DNA from: Vigna angularis
Taxonomy: Eukaryota; Streptophyta; Magnoliopsida; Fabales; Fabaceae
Direction: 5' to 3'
Length of the DNA: 64,000 bases
Assembly (NCBI RefSeq): GCF_016808095.1
Contig: NC_068972.1
Location: 10,286,001-10,350,000, forward strand
In this document: positions 36,691 through 48,860 of the stretch, in pieces
How positions within the stretch are numbered: the stretch's first letter is position 1
Layout of the letters: each line of letters opens with the position of its first letter
Position numbers and translations under genes: made by a program
The notes under the pieces: generated by a model
Told to the model about the DNA's origin: nothing
Seen by the model: only the letters and a program-made list of their open reading frames with translations
Database searches by the model: none

Positions 36691-38075
36691 GGTTTAATGT
36701 CTCGGTAGATCCCTATTTTCGGCGTGAATTTTAAATAGGTTCCTTTTCTTTTCGGCGTCTCAATTGGGTTCTTTTTTGTGTAAAATTTGAGCAATTAGGA
36801 GTCTGCCGTCAAATTACACAAACGGTCGTTTAAGTTTGCCTACGTGTTATTAAAAATGATTTTGAATTAGTTTTTGTATTAAAAAATGGATTTGTTCTTC
36901 AAGGGCAAAAAAGGCAGACTGGGACAAACCCTTTTCTTCTTTTCTTCTTCGATTGGAAGCTCGGAAGACAAGGATGACTGGAGCAGGAAGCAATGGAGTG
37001 TCAGGGTACAACCCTCAGACTTTAACCCCTTCACGCAAGGTAAAAGAAAAAAGAAAATTCAATTGCGAGAAGAGGCAGAGAGACTGATCAAGAAGACGAG
37101 GAAAGGAGGGGATAAGGGGATTCTCTCTAACACTACTATGAATTCCTCTGTTGACTCAACATATTGACCTACTCAGAAACTCATCACTTCCTCCATTCTC
37201 TGTCAACACCGACCACCCATATCCAACCATCACCACCATCTTCATTCACTCATTTTTTTTTCCCAGTCTCTGCCTACTGCAACCATACAAACTCCAACCT
37301 TTGACTCCTCTCATCCGTAACCACCTCAACGCCTTCATCATCTATCATACACTTCTCACACTACTCTCCACCCCTCACATTACTCACCTGTATTCACTAG
37401 GAACCATCAAGAACCACTCGGGCACAAACAAAACAAATTTTGAGTTTCTCTTCATGTCTCCAACAGTCAAAAAACAGGAACAGTGAGAAGCACGGTGAAG
37501 TTAGGTTGTCGGAGAAGAGCGAAGAAGGAGAAGGTCGCGTTGACGCTGGTAAATCTTCCTCCTATGGTGACCGTCATCGCCGGTGGCTGTCCTAGCTTGA
37601 CGGAGCGTGGTCGCGCAACGGTCGCCTGACTGGAGATCTCGAGGGGTTGCGACGGTTGTGGACGCTGGTGCAGGAGTGCTTTGCCCGAAGTGAAGCGGGG
37701 CGCTGGGAGAAGCCCTGGTGGTGACCGGCGTCGTCGCCGGCGGTCCTGATAGCGAATAGCATCGTGACCTCTTGTAAGTTCTTCATTCGGAAGGGATTTC
37801 CCCTTCGCGCTTCCAATCGAAGGAGAAAAGAAGAAAAGAGTTTGCCCCAGTTTGCCTTTTTTGCCCTTGAAGAACAAATCCATTTTTTAATACAAAAATT
37901 AATTCAAAATAATTTTTAATAACACGTAGGCAAACTTAAACGGCCGTTTGTGTAATTTGACGGCAGACCCCTAATTGCTCCAATTTTACACAAAAAAGAA
38001 CCCAATTGAGACACCGAAAAGAAAAGGGACCTATTTGAAATTCACGCCGAAAATAGGGACCCTAGACATTAAACC
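36691..38075. mobile_element. Mutator-like element with 270-bp TIRs and exact 9-bp TSD
   Basis: Terminal inverted repeats run 36691-36960 and 37809-38075, both starting GGTTTAATGTCT from the outside. The flanks are an exact 9-bp duplication TATATTTTA (36682-36690 and 38076-38084). Long inverted repeats with a 9-bp duplication are the signature of Mutator-like elements. There is no transposase, so it is non-autonomous. The interior has a pyrimidine-rich part (37140-37440) and a strikingly GC-rich part (37480-37800) that may be captured host sequence, origin unknown. Inside each repeat lies an inward ATG starting MDLFFKGKKG, giving 93-aa (+) and 138-aa (-) frames I do not recognise. Confidence 0.88.
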
Positions 38076-38084
38076 TATATTTTA

Positions 38085-38794
38085 AAAATAACAACTTGTG
38101 AAATAAAAATCCTACAAAAAGTTTCTAAAACTCCAGATGAGATATAGAAAAAATATAATACAAAAGTTCCAAACACATAAATGCATTATGCTAGAGTGAT
38201 GCAGGTTGTATAATTATTATAAAGATAAGACCTGTCTAGATATAATTGAAAATTTTTTATTTTTAGCAGAACAATTATTGAGGAGAGGATTTTATAAGTG
38301 TCGTCAACTATTTAATAAATAATAAATTTTGTTAAAATAATATATTGAAATAGAATTCAAACTTAAAAGTAATTTTAAGAAATTAAACATTTTTAGTTGT
38401 TTACATTTATTTTTATTTCTAATAATTGTAAAACTTTCCGTCATTATTTTAATGAACTTGAAATTAAAACATGGCTACTGTCGGTAAAAATAAAAAGTTT
38501 CCTCAGTCTTTTCGATTGAGAGTTTGACTAAGTATCTCAATTATTTTAACGTTTAAGAGTCTTTCTATAATTTAGGATGACAAAAAATATCCCCAGATAG
38601 ATATTCGCATTCGAGAGGGATAATTACTATTTCCAGATATTTTTGTGGATATTTATTACCACAAAAAATAATAAAAAAATTAATTTATATATATTTTAAT
38701 TAAATTTAATTAAAAATAAAACAAAATAATATTTTATTAGATTAAAATTAATTAATATTAAATTTTAATTTATATTTAATTTAATTTATTTATA
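38085..38794. other. AT-rich intergenic DNA, no gene seen
   Basis: No supported feature. Confidence 0.55.
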
Positions 38795-38797
38795 TTA

Positions 38798-38822
<25 letters not shown>
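38795..38822. repeat. short (AT)n microsatellite
   Basis: About 28 bp of AT dinucleotide followed by a T run. Confidence 0.9.
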
Positions 38823-38831
<9 letters not shown>

Positions 38832-39887
38832 GAAATTTTATTTTAGGAATGTATAAAATATTTTTTTTTCATATATCTACATATTTTAAAATATTTGTGA
38901 ATATTTTTTAAGTTAGATAGTAAGTATAATTTTATCTAATGAGTCGAATTATGGATAAACATTATGTACGATTGTAGCGGTTGTGGTCACTAGTTGTAAC
39001 ACTTTGCAATTGACTCAAATCACTAATTTACCATTTCTTTTATATAGTTTTGTCCGTGACTTAGCAAGAAGACTAAGATAAAACATTTGTACATCGCTGT
39101 AGAATCTTACACAAGGACGCCATATGCAAAATCTATTTTCGAAACAGTCACTCTGATTTTTTTATATATATATATATTTTGAAGTGATTAATGTATTTGA
39201 AAATAACTTTCGAAATATCCAATATCCAGAATGTATTAAAAATAAGGAGAGGTGGGAATTTTTATTATAATTTTAATAAGGGGTGCAGGAAGAAAAGGCC
39301 ACCTGTTATCTTCACTTGGCCCAGTTCTCAAAGTGAGAAGAAAATGTATATTTCATATGAGGGTGTTACTTCCTCCACCACCACATTCTCTCCCTCCACC
39401 TCCCCAATTTTATTACATATCTTTTGAATTACAAAACTAACCTTTTATAATTACAAAAATAACTTTTTTCTTTTTTAATTATAATTATTTATTTTAACCC
39501 TAAAATCTATCTTTCTACTCCTTCTCACCCACCTCCCAACGCTTTCAGATTCTCACCTAAACTCCATGACATTCGTTTCTCATTTTCCATCTTTCCTCCA
39601 TATCCATTATTCAAAAATAATATATCAAAAAATATAAATTATATTATTTAAATATCTTCAAAATTAATATAAAAAAAACTGTAAAATATAAACCGTATAA
39701 TCTTTAAACGGATGTGAGCATAGTTTATATTTTAGGGTTTTATTACGCACCTTCACTCCTTTGAACCTCTCATGCCTCTGAACCAGTACCTTGAAGCACC
39801 ACCACAGTCACGACTCACGACTGAAGATGAATTGCTTTTCTCACTTTCAATCTTACTAAACATTACCACACTCTCACGTCACAATTC
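38823..39887. other. intergenic DNA, no gene seen
   Basis: Mixed AT-rich DNA with a C/T-rich patch at 39360-39415 and 39500-39600. The short frames here (39191-39440, 39772-40020) are not recognisable. Confidence 0.5.
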
Positions 39888-39894
39888 TATAAAA
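39888..39894 (+). promoter_or_regulatory. candidate TATA box
   Basis: TATAAAA in the context 'attctataaaagagaag', about 340 bp upstream of an exon-like segment ending at 40231. No gene was found for it to serve. Confidence 0.3.
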
Positions 39895-40079
39895 GAGAAG
39901 AAGAAGTGGAATATGATAGACAACCCAAGGATAATGGAACGTAAGAGACAACTTATGAAAAATAATAAAAAAAAAAAGGGAAAAATGATAAAGAGAATTA
40001 ATATCCATATGAGATTTTAAATAATATTAACCATAAAATTTTAATAAAGGTAAAGGTAAAATAGGAATAAAAAAATAAA

Positions 40080-40237
40080 GAAAAGGATAAAAGGGGAATG
40101 GGGTGGTTGAAGAAGCAAGTGGTGGTGGAAGTGGTGGTGAAAGGAGTAACAACCTTCATCTGATTTCAGTTGTTATTGCCAAGCTCTCCTTCATCTCCTG
40201 GGTTTGTTCTTCCCCTGTTCTTCATCAATGAGTAAGT
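40080..40237 (+). other. orphan 5'-exon-like segment with splice donor
   Basis: A purine-rich then CT-rich stretch ends in ATGA followed by a perfect GTAAGT donor at 40232-40237. It looks like a leader exon whose start codon falls just before an intron. I found no matching downstream exon. It could be a remnant gene, a non-coding transcript, or an alternative distant leader of the gene at 43 kb. Confidence 0.3.
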
Positions 40238-41868
40238 TTCATTGTATTTTCCTGGCTTGACTTTGTTCCTCTGTTTCGTCTCATTTCATTTTTCACCTCT
40301 GTGCCCTGTTCTTACATTTATTTTATGGTGCATCTTTTGATTTTAGTCATCTGTGTTCTGCCTCTGTTAATTATGTGTTCTTCTAGCACTTGTATCATTT
40401 TTAGTTCTACCGAAATTCAGATATTTGTATTATTCTATTATGTTTTTCTAATTTTAATACGTAATAGAATTTTTAAATAAGAAGGGTGTTCCTCTTTCCG
40501 GTTTTGTGAGATATAATGGAATTTGAAATTAAATGTTAGAAGATGACGGAAAGAAGTTTAGTGGAGGTGTGTGGGTATGGGTTTGAATGGGCAGGAAGAG
40601 GATAGTTGGTGGAGATAATGAGTTAGGGAGAAAAGACGAAGAGGTAGGGTTTAGGGGGAAGAGGTTGCAGATTTTCATGTTCTGCAGAAAGGGGAAACTG
40701 ATTTGTTTTTGTGAACTTTGTTATTTGCACCCTTATGGTACTGTTTACACCCTGTGTCATATGCTACTAATCCCCTTGCAGTATTATCTACGACTCTCAC
40801 GTCTTGTTGCATAAGATTTGGGAGAAAATAAAATTTGAACTAATCAAGTATTGTAGGGTTAGATTGGTTCAGACTAAAAAAGATAATTCAAAACTCAAAC
40901 CAAGCTAACCCAGTCAGGAAAAGATTGGTTCGGTTAGGATCAAGTGCATCTAATCACAAAAGTATACGAAACTTTGTTTTAAGAAAAAGAAGAATGCATG
41001 ATATTTTCAAGAGATTCACGCAATTCTTTATTGGAGGAGATAAAAAAAAAATTTATATGAGCATGAGTGCAGAACTAAGGGAATCTGGTAGCAGATGAAA
41101 CAAGGTTCAAACACCTTAATAGGACAGGATCTAATTGATTTTGATATCAATTTAAAAAAATAAATTTTAAATTCAACTCAATTTTACAAAATTGACTTGT
41201 AGAAAGTCACTCTGTTTATGTACTATAATTCTAATTCAAAAATAATATCATATATTATTATTGCATTAGAATTATATGTTGTGGTATTATATTTCTTTTG
41301 ACGAATGTTTTTGCTATGATCCGGTATGGTTTCCGTTATAACTTTATAAAGGATTTTTGGATCCATGATATTTTTCAATATTCGATAGAGCTGAGATTTT
41401 CACAAGTTTAACCTACTTACTAAGATGTTGTCAAACTTCTTGAGAGCTTATCCTAGCAAGGTGTTGGTCATGTGTAAGTAGAACGACAATTTAGGAAAAA
41501 AGATCAAACAAATGAAAGGTTTGGGAAAGAAAGAAGGGAGGTTAAAGTAGTTTAGGAAATAAACGAAAACAAAATCCTGAAAGAATAGGGTAGAAGATAG
41601 GACTGTACTCTACATAAACAGCGTTGGTTATTTACATTGTTTTAGTTAAGGCTTTCATAAAGCCTTTTATTTTTGTTTTCTTTTGAAATTCGAATAATTT
41701 ACATGAAAACTCAAAAGCAATGAATGGAAGTATTTCCTCCCTAAAACATATTAATAAACTTTAAAATGATTTATTATGAGATTCTTTTATAAATTAGGGA
41801 CAACATATTTTATTTCAGTAGTCTTTAGAATTAGAAAATCACAACAAAGTTCTTGTTGAAGATAATGT

Positions 41869-41908
<40 letters not shown>

Positions 41909-42660
41909 TTTAGTATAGGATTATGTGGAAGTCTCATCAAAGTTTGAATCAGTTTTATCTAGAGCTATAACCTCCTCTAAAGTATGATGCATTGATAAAC
42001 AAATATTTCTTAGGCTGCTTATTTCTGCCTTAAAATTAAAAGATTGAAGGAAACCCATACACTTGAATTTGCTTGCATGCTAAGCCATAATTTATACAAG
42101 GGAACAAGTACAAAGTCCTTAGATTATTGTGTTTTGGTTATTCCTCAAAATTGTTCATGTATCTCAAATCAATTAGGTTGTAAGCATGTATCAATGCTGT
42201 GAACGGCACGAATGAAGTTGTTTACAAAAGTTTCTTCGAGTTAAATGTTATTTAACAAAACTTATTATTAGTGGAGTACATGACATGAAATTGCTTATGC
42301 AAAATTTCCTGCTTATATAAATTATTGTTGTTTAACATTTTTTGTACTAAAAATTAAGTATTTTTAGTGTTAATAATTTTTTTATTAATGAAAAAGTATT
42401 AAAAGGCAAGGGTATTCAAAACATATATTAAAATACAAACAACGATAATAAAAGAAAGCTAAATATATAAGCTAATGTTAAAAATTTATTGAAATAAGTT
42501 TTAATTTTTAAATTGGAAATTCTAAAATAGTAACTAGTTATTTTATCTTAGCAAAGGTGCAGCTTTAGTTTTCAAAGTTATTTAAAAAAAATCGCATGTA
42601 GAGCGTTATTGTCTGGTAAATATTTAAAATAAATTTAGAATTCTAACAAGGTATTTGAAT
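40238..42660. other. intergenic DNA with a poly-T tract, no gene seen
   Basis: No exon supported. A run of about 34 T occurs at 41874-41907, and a short GC-richer patch with an unrecognised 75-aa frame at 40587-40814. Confidence 0.5.
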
Positions 42661-43010
42661 TAACTGAAATTACATAATTCCAATATGTCCTTCATTCATT
42701 TGCGCGCTCTCTCGCGGTCCGGACCCGGTTTCTCTCTCTGACTCATCTACGTTCATTTCTTTTCTAATCAGATTTAGGATTTGTTGCTTCAATTTATCTT
42801 CCTATTCTGATGAGATTTCAACTTCATTGATTTGTATTTGAATTTTGATTTTGCCGATGGAACCCTTTGACTATTTGTCTATCTACCCGAGAGTGTAGAA
42901 TCAGATGCGAAAGCACATGATCGCAAAACGGCTTGAGAAACGCAACATCAACAGCCAAAGAGGAAGTAACTTGCAAGAGAGAACCAGTTAAAGGGGGAAT
43001 TGTTACCCAG
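42660..43010 (+). promoter_or_regulatory. probable leader region of the DIM1-like gene with an in-frame uORF pair
   Basis: A GC-rich, CpG-containing patch at 42700-42725 and a CT-rich TCTCTCTCT run precede a short upstream frame at 42857-42898 (ATG to TAG, 13 residues). The same frame is open again after that stop until 42990. ACCCAG|GTGCGT at 43005-43016 could be the donor of a leader intron. All of this is inferred; no transcript evidence is available. Confidence 0.4.
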
Positions 43011-43281
43011 GTGCGTTCTATATGAATCGTGACCTAGAAACCAACAAATCCAGTGTCATTTTTTGCTTTTTGTTTTTTCTTTTCTGTTTTCCAACCTATC
43101 TCGCTGAAACGAATCTAAACTCGCGATTTTACACAAGATTGAGCGAGTTTGCTCCACTTCACGTGATCTTACTCAAAACCGATTCTGTGTGCTTTCGATC
43201 TTGATAATATTGGTCCGGATAAACTTACCGAAATAGCGAATTTGAATTTGATTGAATGCTAAATAAATTTATTGAAGGAAA

Positions 43282-46200
43282 ATGAGTGAGCTCTTAACAA
43301 CCTTGTCGAAGAAGATAGCGGTGGATACCATCATCAGAGACACCTTTGATAAGGTTGTGGTCCTCCGTTTTGGTCGTGCCTCTGACCTTACCTGTCTCCA
43401 GCAAGATCACATTGTATGTTTATCTTCCTGTATCTTTTCAGTAGATTTTAATTTTGTTGTGTCTTTTTCAAAATCTTTTTTTTTTTAAATGTCACTCTTT
43501 TCCAAATCGTAGTTTCTCGTTGATACAGCTTTCTAAGGCCGCTAGGGACGTGTCTAAGTTTGCAACTGTGGCGTTGGTTGATGTTGACTCGGAGGACATT
43601 CAGGTCTATGTCAAGTATTTTGACATCACTTTGATACCATCTACGGTGTTCTTTTTCAATGCCCATCACATGAAAATGGATTATGGGTATGGTCCCGGCT
43701 GTTTTTATTTTTAGCTTCAGTGCTCACACCCCGTTTTAGTTTTATCGATGGTTGGTTCATTTAATTAGTGATAGATGATGATTTACTTCTGAATAACATT
43801 CCCATTGAAAAATATTTCTTGAAACAGAAAAAAATTTCAATTTCAAAAAGTGACGGGATTTTCATTTTATTATTAGTGTTGTTTTGAAAGTTCTTGGTAT
43901 TGAATCTGAAGGTGGATAGTGAAGTTTTGGAAGACACGGATTAGTTGGTGTAAATATACTGTTTTTTTATTTTGAAACTTTTTTCTGTAAAGGTTGGAAC
44001 TTGGAAAAGTGTTATAGTGGTAAAGTATCGTGCTCTTGTCAATTCAGTTTTACAAAAAGGAGATTCAGCCATTCTTCATAATTGGGTAGTTTTATCTTGT
44101 ATGATGACTTGTATCAATTAATTTTGACCAAGTCTTTTGACACATTTGTTACTACATGTAGGACTGCTGATCATACTAAATGGATTGGTGCTTTTCTCTC
44201 AAAACAAGATTTCATTGATGTTGTAGAGGTTTATACTCTTATTTATTGGCTTAACGTCATTTATTCACGTCGATCTCTGATACGTATGCACAATTATATT
44301 TTTAACTAACCAAGATTATGAATTAGAAGTATGGTTTTAGTAACAAATATTTTTAAATTTCTAATTTTTTCGTACTTTGATTTGTAAAATCTGCTTCATA
44401 TTTTTTAATTTGAAAATATCATCAAGAATCCATTTGAACTTTTTAATGAGAAAACTTATAAATGATAGCTAGTCTTAAGTTGTTAAAAGGACGTTTAGAT
44501 AGAAGACCCTTTTGGATGGAGGGCAAACTCCCGGATGCTTAAAATTGACTTGCTGGATTGTATGAGCACTGTTATTTGTCAGGTTGAACTTTGTAATGAG
44601 AAAAATTATAAATGATAGCTAGTCTTAAGTTGTTAAAAGGACGTTAAGATAGAAGACCCTTTTGGATGGAGGGCAAACTCCCGTATGCTTAAAATTGACT
44701 TACTGGATTGTATGAGCACTGTTATTTGTCAAGCTGTTTTCCCCTTCTGTTAACTGTATTTTTTAATGTTTGACCAATTGTAAATAGTTTTCAATTTTCA
44801 AGTATTTGGCATTTTTCTTTTTCTTCCCTTGTCCTTTCTCCCTTGTCTTAATAGTTGGATAGGAGACTGATAAATGTATATCTTAAGCTCATTTTTGGTG
44901 TTAGGTTAGCTTCTAGATTAATTTACCCTCTTTTTTTGTATTTGTACTGGTAGTTTGGAGAACCTCAGGAGGATAGTTTTTGTTGTAGATCACTTTTCGG
45001 TTCTTTTCTTTATAAACCCTTCAATATTTCTGTTTTTTTTCTTTATGAATCCTTCAATATATAGAGGAGTTCTTGCCTTACCAGAGACGGGACTAGAGCC
45101 ATCCTTGTGCTTGATTCTAATGAAAATGAATAAAAAGCTGATAAAGAAAAAAAAACAGTAAAGGTTTAATAAACGAAATAAACCGACTAGACTATTATTA
45201 ATAGTCTATTACGGCGAGGAAAAGTGGTTCTCTCAACAGATAGAAAATGAGAGTTTTGTTTTGTCATGTCAGTTAAATATTTAAAGTTTTGTTTTTTCCC
45301 AGCTGAGCTCCTGGAGCTGTCCATGATAACTTGAGTACATCTTTCTTTGGCTGGCAATTAGGCCTTGTTTGTTTATTGTTTTCGAAAACACTTTCTGTTC
45401 TCTAAAATTTGTCTCTAAGCACATTTGAAAGTGATCAACCCAAGTACATTTTCTTTTTGTTGGAATTGATCTTTAACCCAGTCTAATTGTGGCTACTTTA
45501 GGCGGCCTTCTTTGTAGCCTCTGGCACCATTATTTATACTTGATGTGCTAGGGTATTTTTTCCCAGATATAACTTGTGTAAGTGTTTGTTGACTTACAAG
45601 TTAATTTTGTGAACCGAGTTAGACTTTAAACAAAAATTTTTAAGATGTTTTAGGACCTGTCTAGATGAGCTTCTTTAATAAGAACTTTTGAGAAAAAGAA
45701 TAGGAAGAAAAAAATGAAATTAACTTTTTCATAAGTTAAAATTAGTTTATACATATGATAGTTTATAGAAACTACTATCTTATGTAATTTCTTCAAATTT
45801 TTATTTTTAATTTGTACATAAGCTAATTTAATTTATAGAGAATTCATTTTTTCTCTATTTTTTTGTCTTAAAAATCCTTATGGAGAAACTCATCTTAACG
45901 TACTTTGCAGAAACTTGTCTCATAAGCGCTTGAGGCAAACAAAAAAAGAGGATGAGAAATCATCTCCCTGCGATTTTGTTTTTGAAGCACTTTTGAAAAC
46001 TAAGATAGATTTTGAATGGGAAATCGGTTCCTCGCCTCGGTAGTATGAGATCGTTTCGGAAAACAATTTTTGAGACGAAAATGTTACAAGGGAACCAAAC
46101 GGGCCCTTGAATTTCAGTATTCCAAAGGAGTATTTTTTTTTTCCTTTTTCGATTGTATCATACATAAAATTCTCAAAACAATTTACTAATTAGCAGATCA

Positions 46201-46375
46201 TGCTGGAAATCTGGGTGTCTTTGCTTTTCAGGTATTAATCATCATTATTCACGAAATTGTTTTTATATTTCTGCAGGCAATATTCAGAGGAGCAATGAAG
46301 GGAAAGCTAATTGTTAATTCTCCTCTCCCGCCTGAGCGTATACCAAAATTTCAGATACTATACAAGGATGTCTGA
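43282..46375 (+). CDS. DIM1: DIM1-family thioredoxin-like splicing factor (TXNL4B-like), four exons
   Basis: DIM1-family proteins have a thioredoxin fold without the redox CXXC pair and work in pre-mRNA splicing or the cell cycle in the nucleus. Exons are 43282-43413, 43529-43686, 44162-44228 and 46277-46375. All introns are GT-AG and the joined frame gives 151 residues ending in TGA. Landmarks are VVVLRFGRASD (about 26-36), TVALVDVDSEDIQ and VKYFDITLIPSTVFFFN (the cis-Pro strand, about 57-86), DHTKWIGAF, KQDFIDVVE, and the C-terminal RGAMKGKLIV and PPERIPKFQILYKDV. The SEDIQVYVKYFD stretch and C-terminus favour the TXNL4B-like branch over the U5 15-kDa branch. The start is the ATG of MSELLTTLSKK, aligned with family N-termini. 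Intron 3 (2,048 nt) holds a 150-bp tandem duplication. The gene looks intact; the QQDH segment near 40-43 differs from the relatives I remember. Confidence 0.9.
44434..44733 (+). repeat. 150-bp tandem duplication in intron 3
   Basis: Copy 1 is 44434-44583 and copy 2 is 44584-44733. Both run from TTGAACTTT to 'actgttatttgtca', with about six single-base differences by eye. Recent slippage or unequal exchange is the simplest cause, and it should not affect the protein. Confidence 0.95.
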
Positions 46376-47780
46376 ACATTGAAATCAATCCTTCAATATT
46401 TTCTTTCCATAGAGGTATTTGAAAATTTCAGATACTTGTATTATTGCTTTTTACTGTCTTTTCCTTTTCACTTGTTGACTTGTAAAATTGATCTTTGGCG
46501 TAGAATGTACTGATTTGTGTAGATGAGCTTTTGCGTGTTGAAATTCCACTCTTTGGTTCATAAATGAAAGTAAGTTCATCTTATGTTTACTCACGTAGTA
46601 TAAGATTATACCATAGTCAACTATGCATTATATGGTGGTGAATTTTGATCAGTAATTTTAAGAGTCAAAGTAATACACTTAAATTTATATTTAGTTATTG
46701 TCACGTAAATTATCAGGATCATATTTTAGAATAGGTGAAAAAGTTGAATGTATTAACATTAAATGGCATGTTTTGTAAAAGCATTAAATATACTTAATTT
46801 AATTCTCATTACAGGTTCACAATTTTAAAAGTTTGGAGGCTCACACCACCTTTATGTACCAATTTAGGAATGATGAAAGTTACTAATGGATTATTTATTG
46901 AAGCATCAAATTGGATCAACTTTATAAAATTAATTGAGTAATGATTTTTTGATATACCTAAATATTTTATATTTATTTGATCTTTATTTACTTTTTTATT
47001 CTTTTCTTCCTTGAGAGAATATAAAAGTTTACACTTTTTTTTATCATTTTACCTTTATAGCTTGTGTCAAATGAATGTAAAAATGTGTTATGACATTATT
47101 AATTATTAATTTTAATAGAATTTCAAAAATTAATTTGACCTGAATTAAACATTGTAATATAGTTTTCTCATAAAAAAAAGTCAGTCTTACCTATAAACAA
47201 AAATTTATCTTTGAAACTTCATTTCATTTAGGTTTTAAGACAAGTGTACTAGAAAAACTAAATTAATCTAAATTGCGTTTTATTGATGAAAATGTATTAT
47301 TATCTTTTTCAAATATTATCTTTTTCAAATTGAGTGTTCAAATTAAGTCATTTTTTTAAAGTAATTTTATTAGAATTAAGAGAATTGAAATTAAACTAAT
47401 TTAATATATTTTTAAAATGTGAAGTTTTTTTTTATAATTTATTAATCTTTATTGTTTTAATACGTTTTTTGTTTAATAAATTTTTTATTTAATTTAATTT
47501 ATGCTTACAAAATAACTTGAGAGAAAAAGTGTTTACCAGACATCTCATTTTATAATATGTTAAACCATTGTTAGATTCTCAAAAATAAACTTATAATCCA
47601 CGAAACAAATAGAGTCTAAAATTATTCACGTTTTATGTATTAATGTATAAGTATATAGAAAAGTCTTTTACTAACAATTCAAATATGACACATTTTGCAT
47701 CGTGTAAAGTAAATATTTCTTAACTAAAAACGTGAAAAACTAATTGTTTTTAGATATTATAAATTGTAATTGACCTAAAA
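46376..47780. other. 3' flank and AT-rich intergenic DNA
   Basis: Presumably starts with the 3' UTR of the DIM1-like gene. I could not choose a polyadenylation site. No other gene seen. Confidence 0.5.
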
Positions 47781-48860
47781 GCATTTGGAGTCTATGCCTG
47801 TTCACCATATTTCATATAATAAATGTGTAAATTGAGTTTTCACCGGATTTCATAATCAATATGTGAGAATGTGTATAGAATTTTAAAATTCAGTTATATT
47901 TGTGTTTATCAAATTTTAAAATTCGATTACATGAATATGTTAGTATTTATCAGATTTTAAAATTTAATTTTGTTTATATATTTATCGAATTTTGAAATTC
48001 ATGAATTTAGTTTTGTTTGTGTTAATTGAATTTTGAAATCTAGTTTTATTTATATACCAGATTTGGATATTTAGAAAAGTGAAATTGCTAAATTTGAAAT
48101 CTTAATTTCATATATCCCATATCACATAGCAGAATTTAAAATCCAATTTAGGACTACATTATATTACATACACCGTATATATTTTTATGGATAAAATTGA
48201 AAGTATATCAAAAGCTAGGGGTGAAGGAATAAGCCTCCAAAAGAGTTTCACATTATACTCACTAAGTATTTTCTTTAAGACCATTTTTGTCCCGCATCTT
48301 CCTTTTAGATGTGAAAAAAAAGAGTTAAATTTATTCATAGATTTGAAACATTTCGACATAATTTGGAAAATTTATTACATATTTTGAATTCAAAGCTCAA
48401 GAATATATTATGAATGGCAAAATTTAGAAACATAGTATCAATTCTATAATACAATATATTTTACACCGTATAATCCAAATCAATCATGTTTTAGATTTCA
48501 AGAATACAAATTGAACTGTATTTTTATATTACAAAATTTGAAAATATATTTTAGATTACATATTTTGAAAATACATTCTAAAACAGAAAATATATTGTAA
48601 ATCATGTGATTCATAATCATTTTCAGATTATATAATTAAAAATGAATTTCAAATTATATAATCTGAAAACATTCTGTATTTTGAGATTTGGGAAGGTTTA
48701 TATTATGTGATTCAAAATATATTTTTGTATTGCAAAATTTGAAATTCATTTTTGTAGTGTGCATTTTCAAATGTATTTTTAAATCTGAAAATATATCATG
48801 GAGTGTGTAACTCAAAACATGTTTATGAATTTCAAAATCCGAAAACTTAAATCATGGGCA
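47781..48860. repeat. degenerate 'gaattttgaaattc' type repeats
   Basis: From 47830 to 48070 a phrase like 'atcaaattttaaaattcgatt' recurs about every 45-55 bp. From 48380 to 48850 phrases like 'ttttgaaaatacatt' and 'tttgaaaatatattttaga' recur in both orientations. These are self-complementary AT-rich words. The origin is unknown. Confidence 0.5.

Noticed and set aside
37467..37883. 138-aa minus frame and 93-aa plus frame starting MDLFFKGKKG as host genes
   Set aside because: The shared start is encoded in the two terminal inverted repeats of one transposon, and the downstream parts are unrelated and low-complexity.
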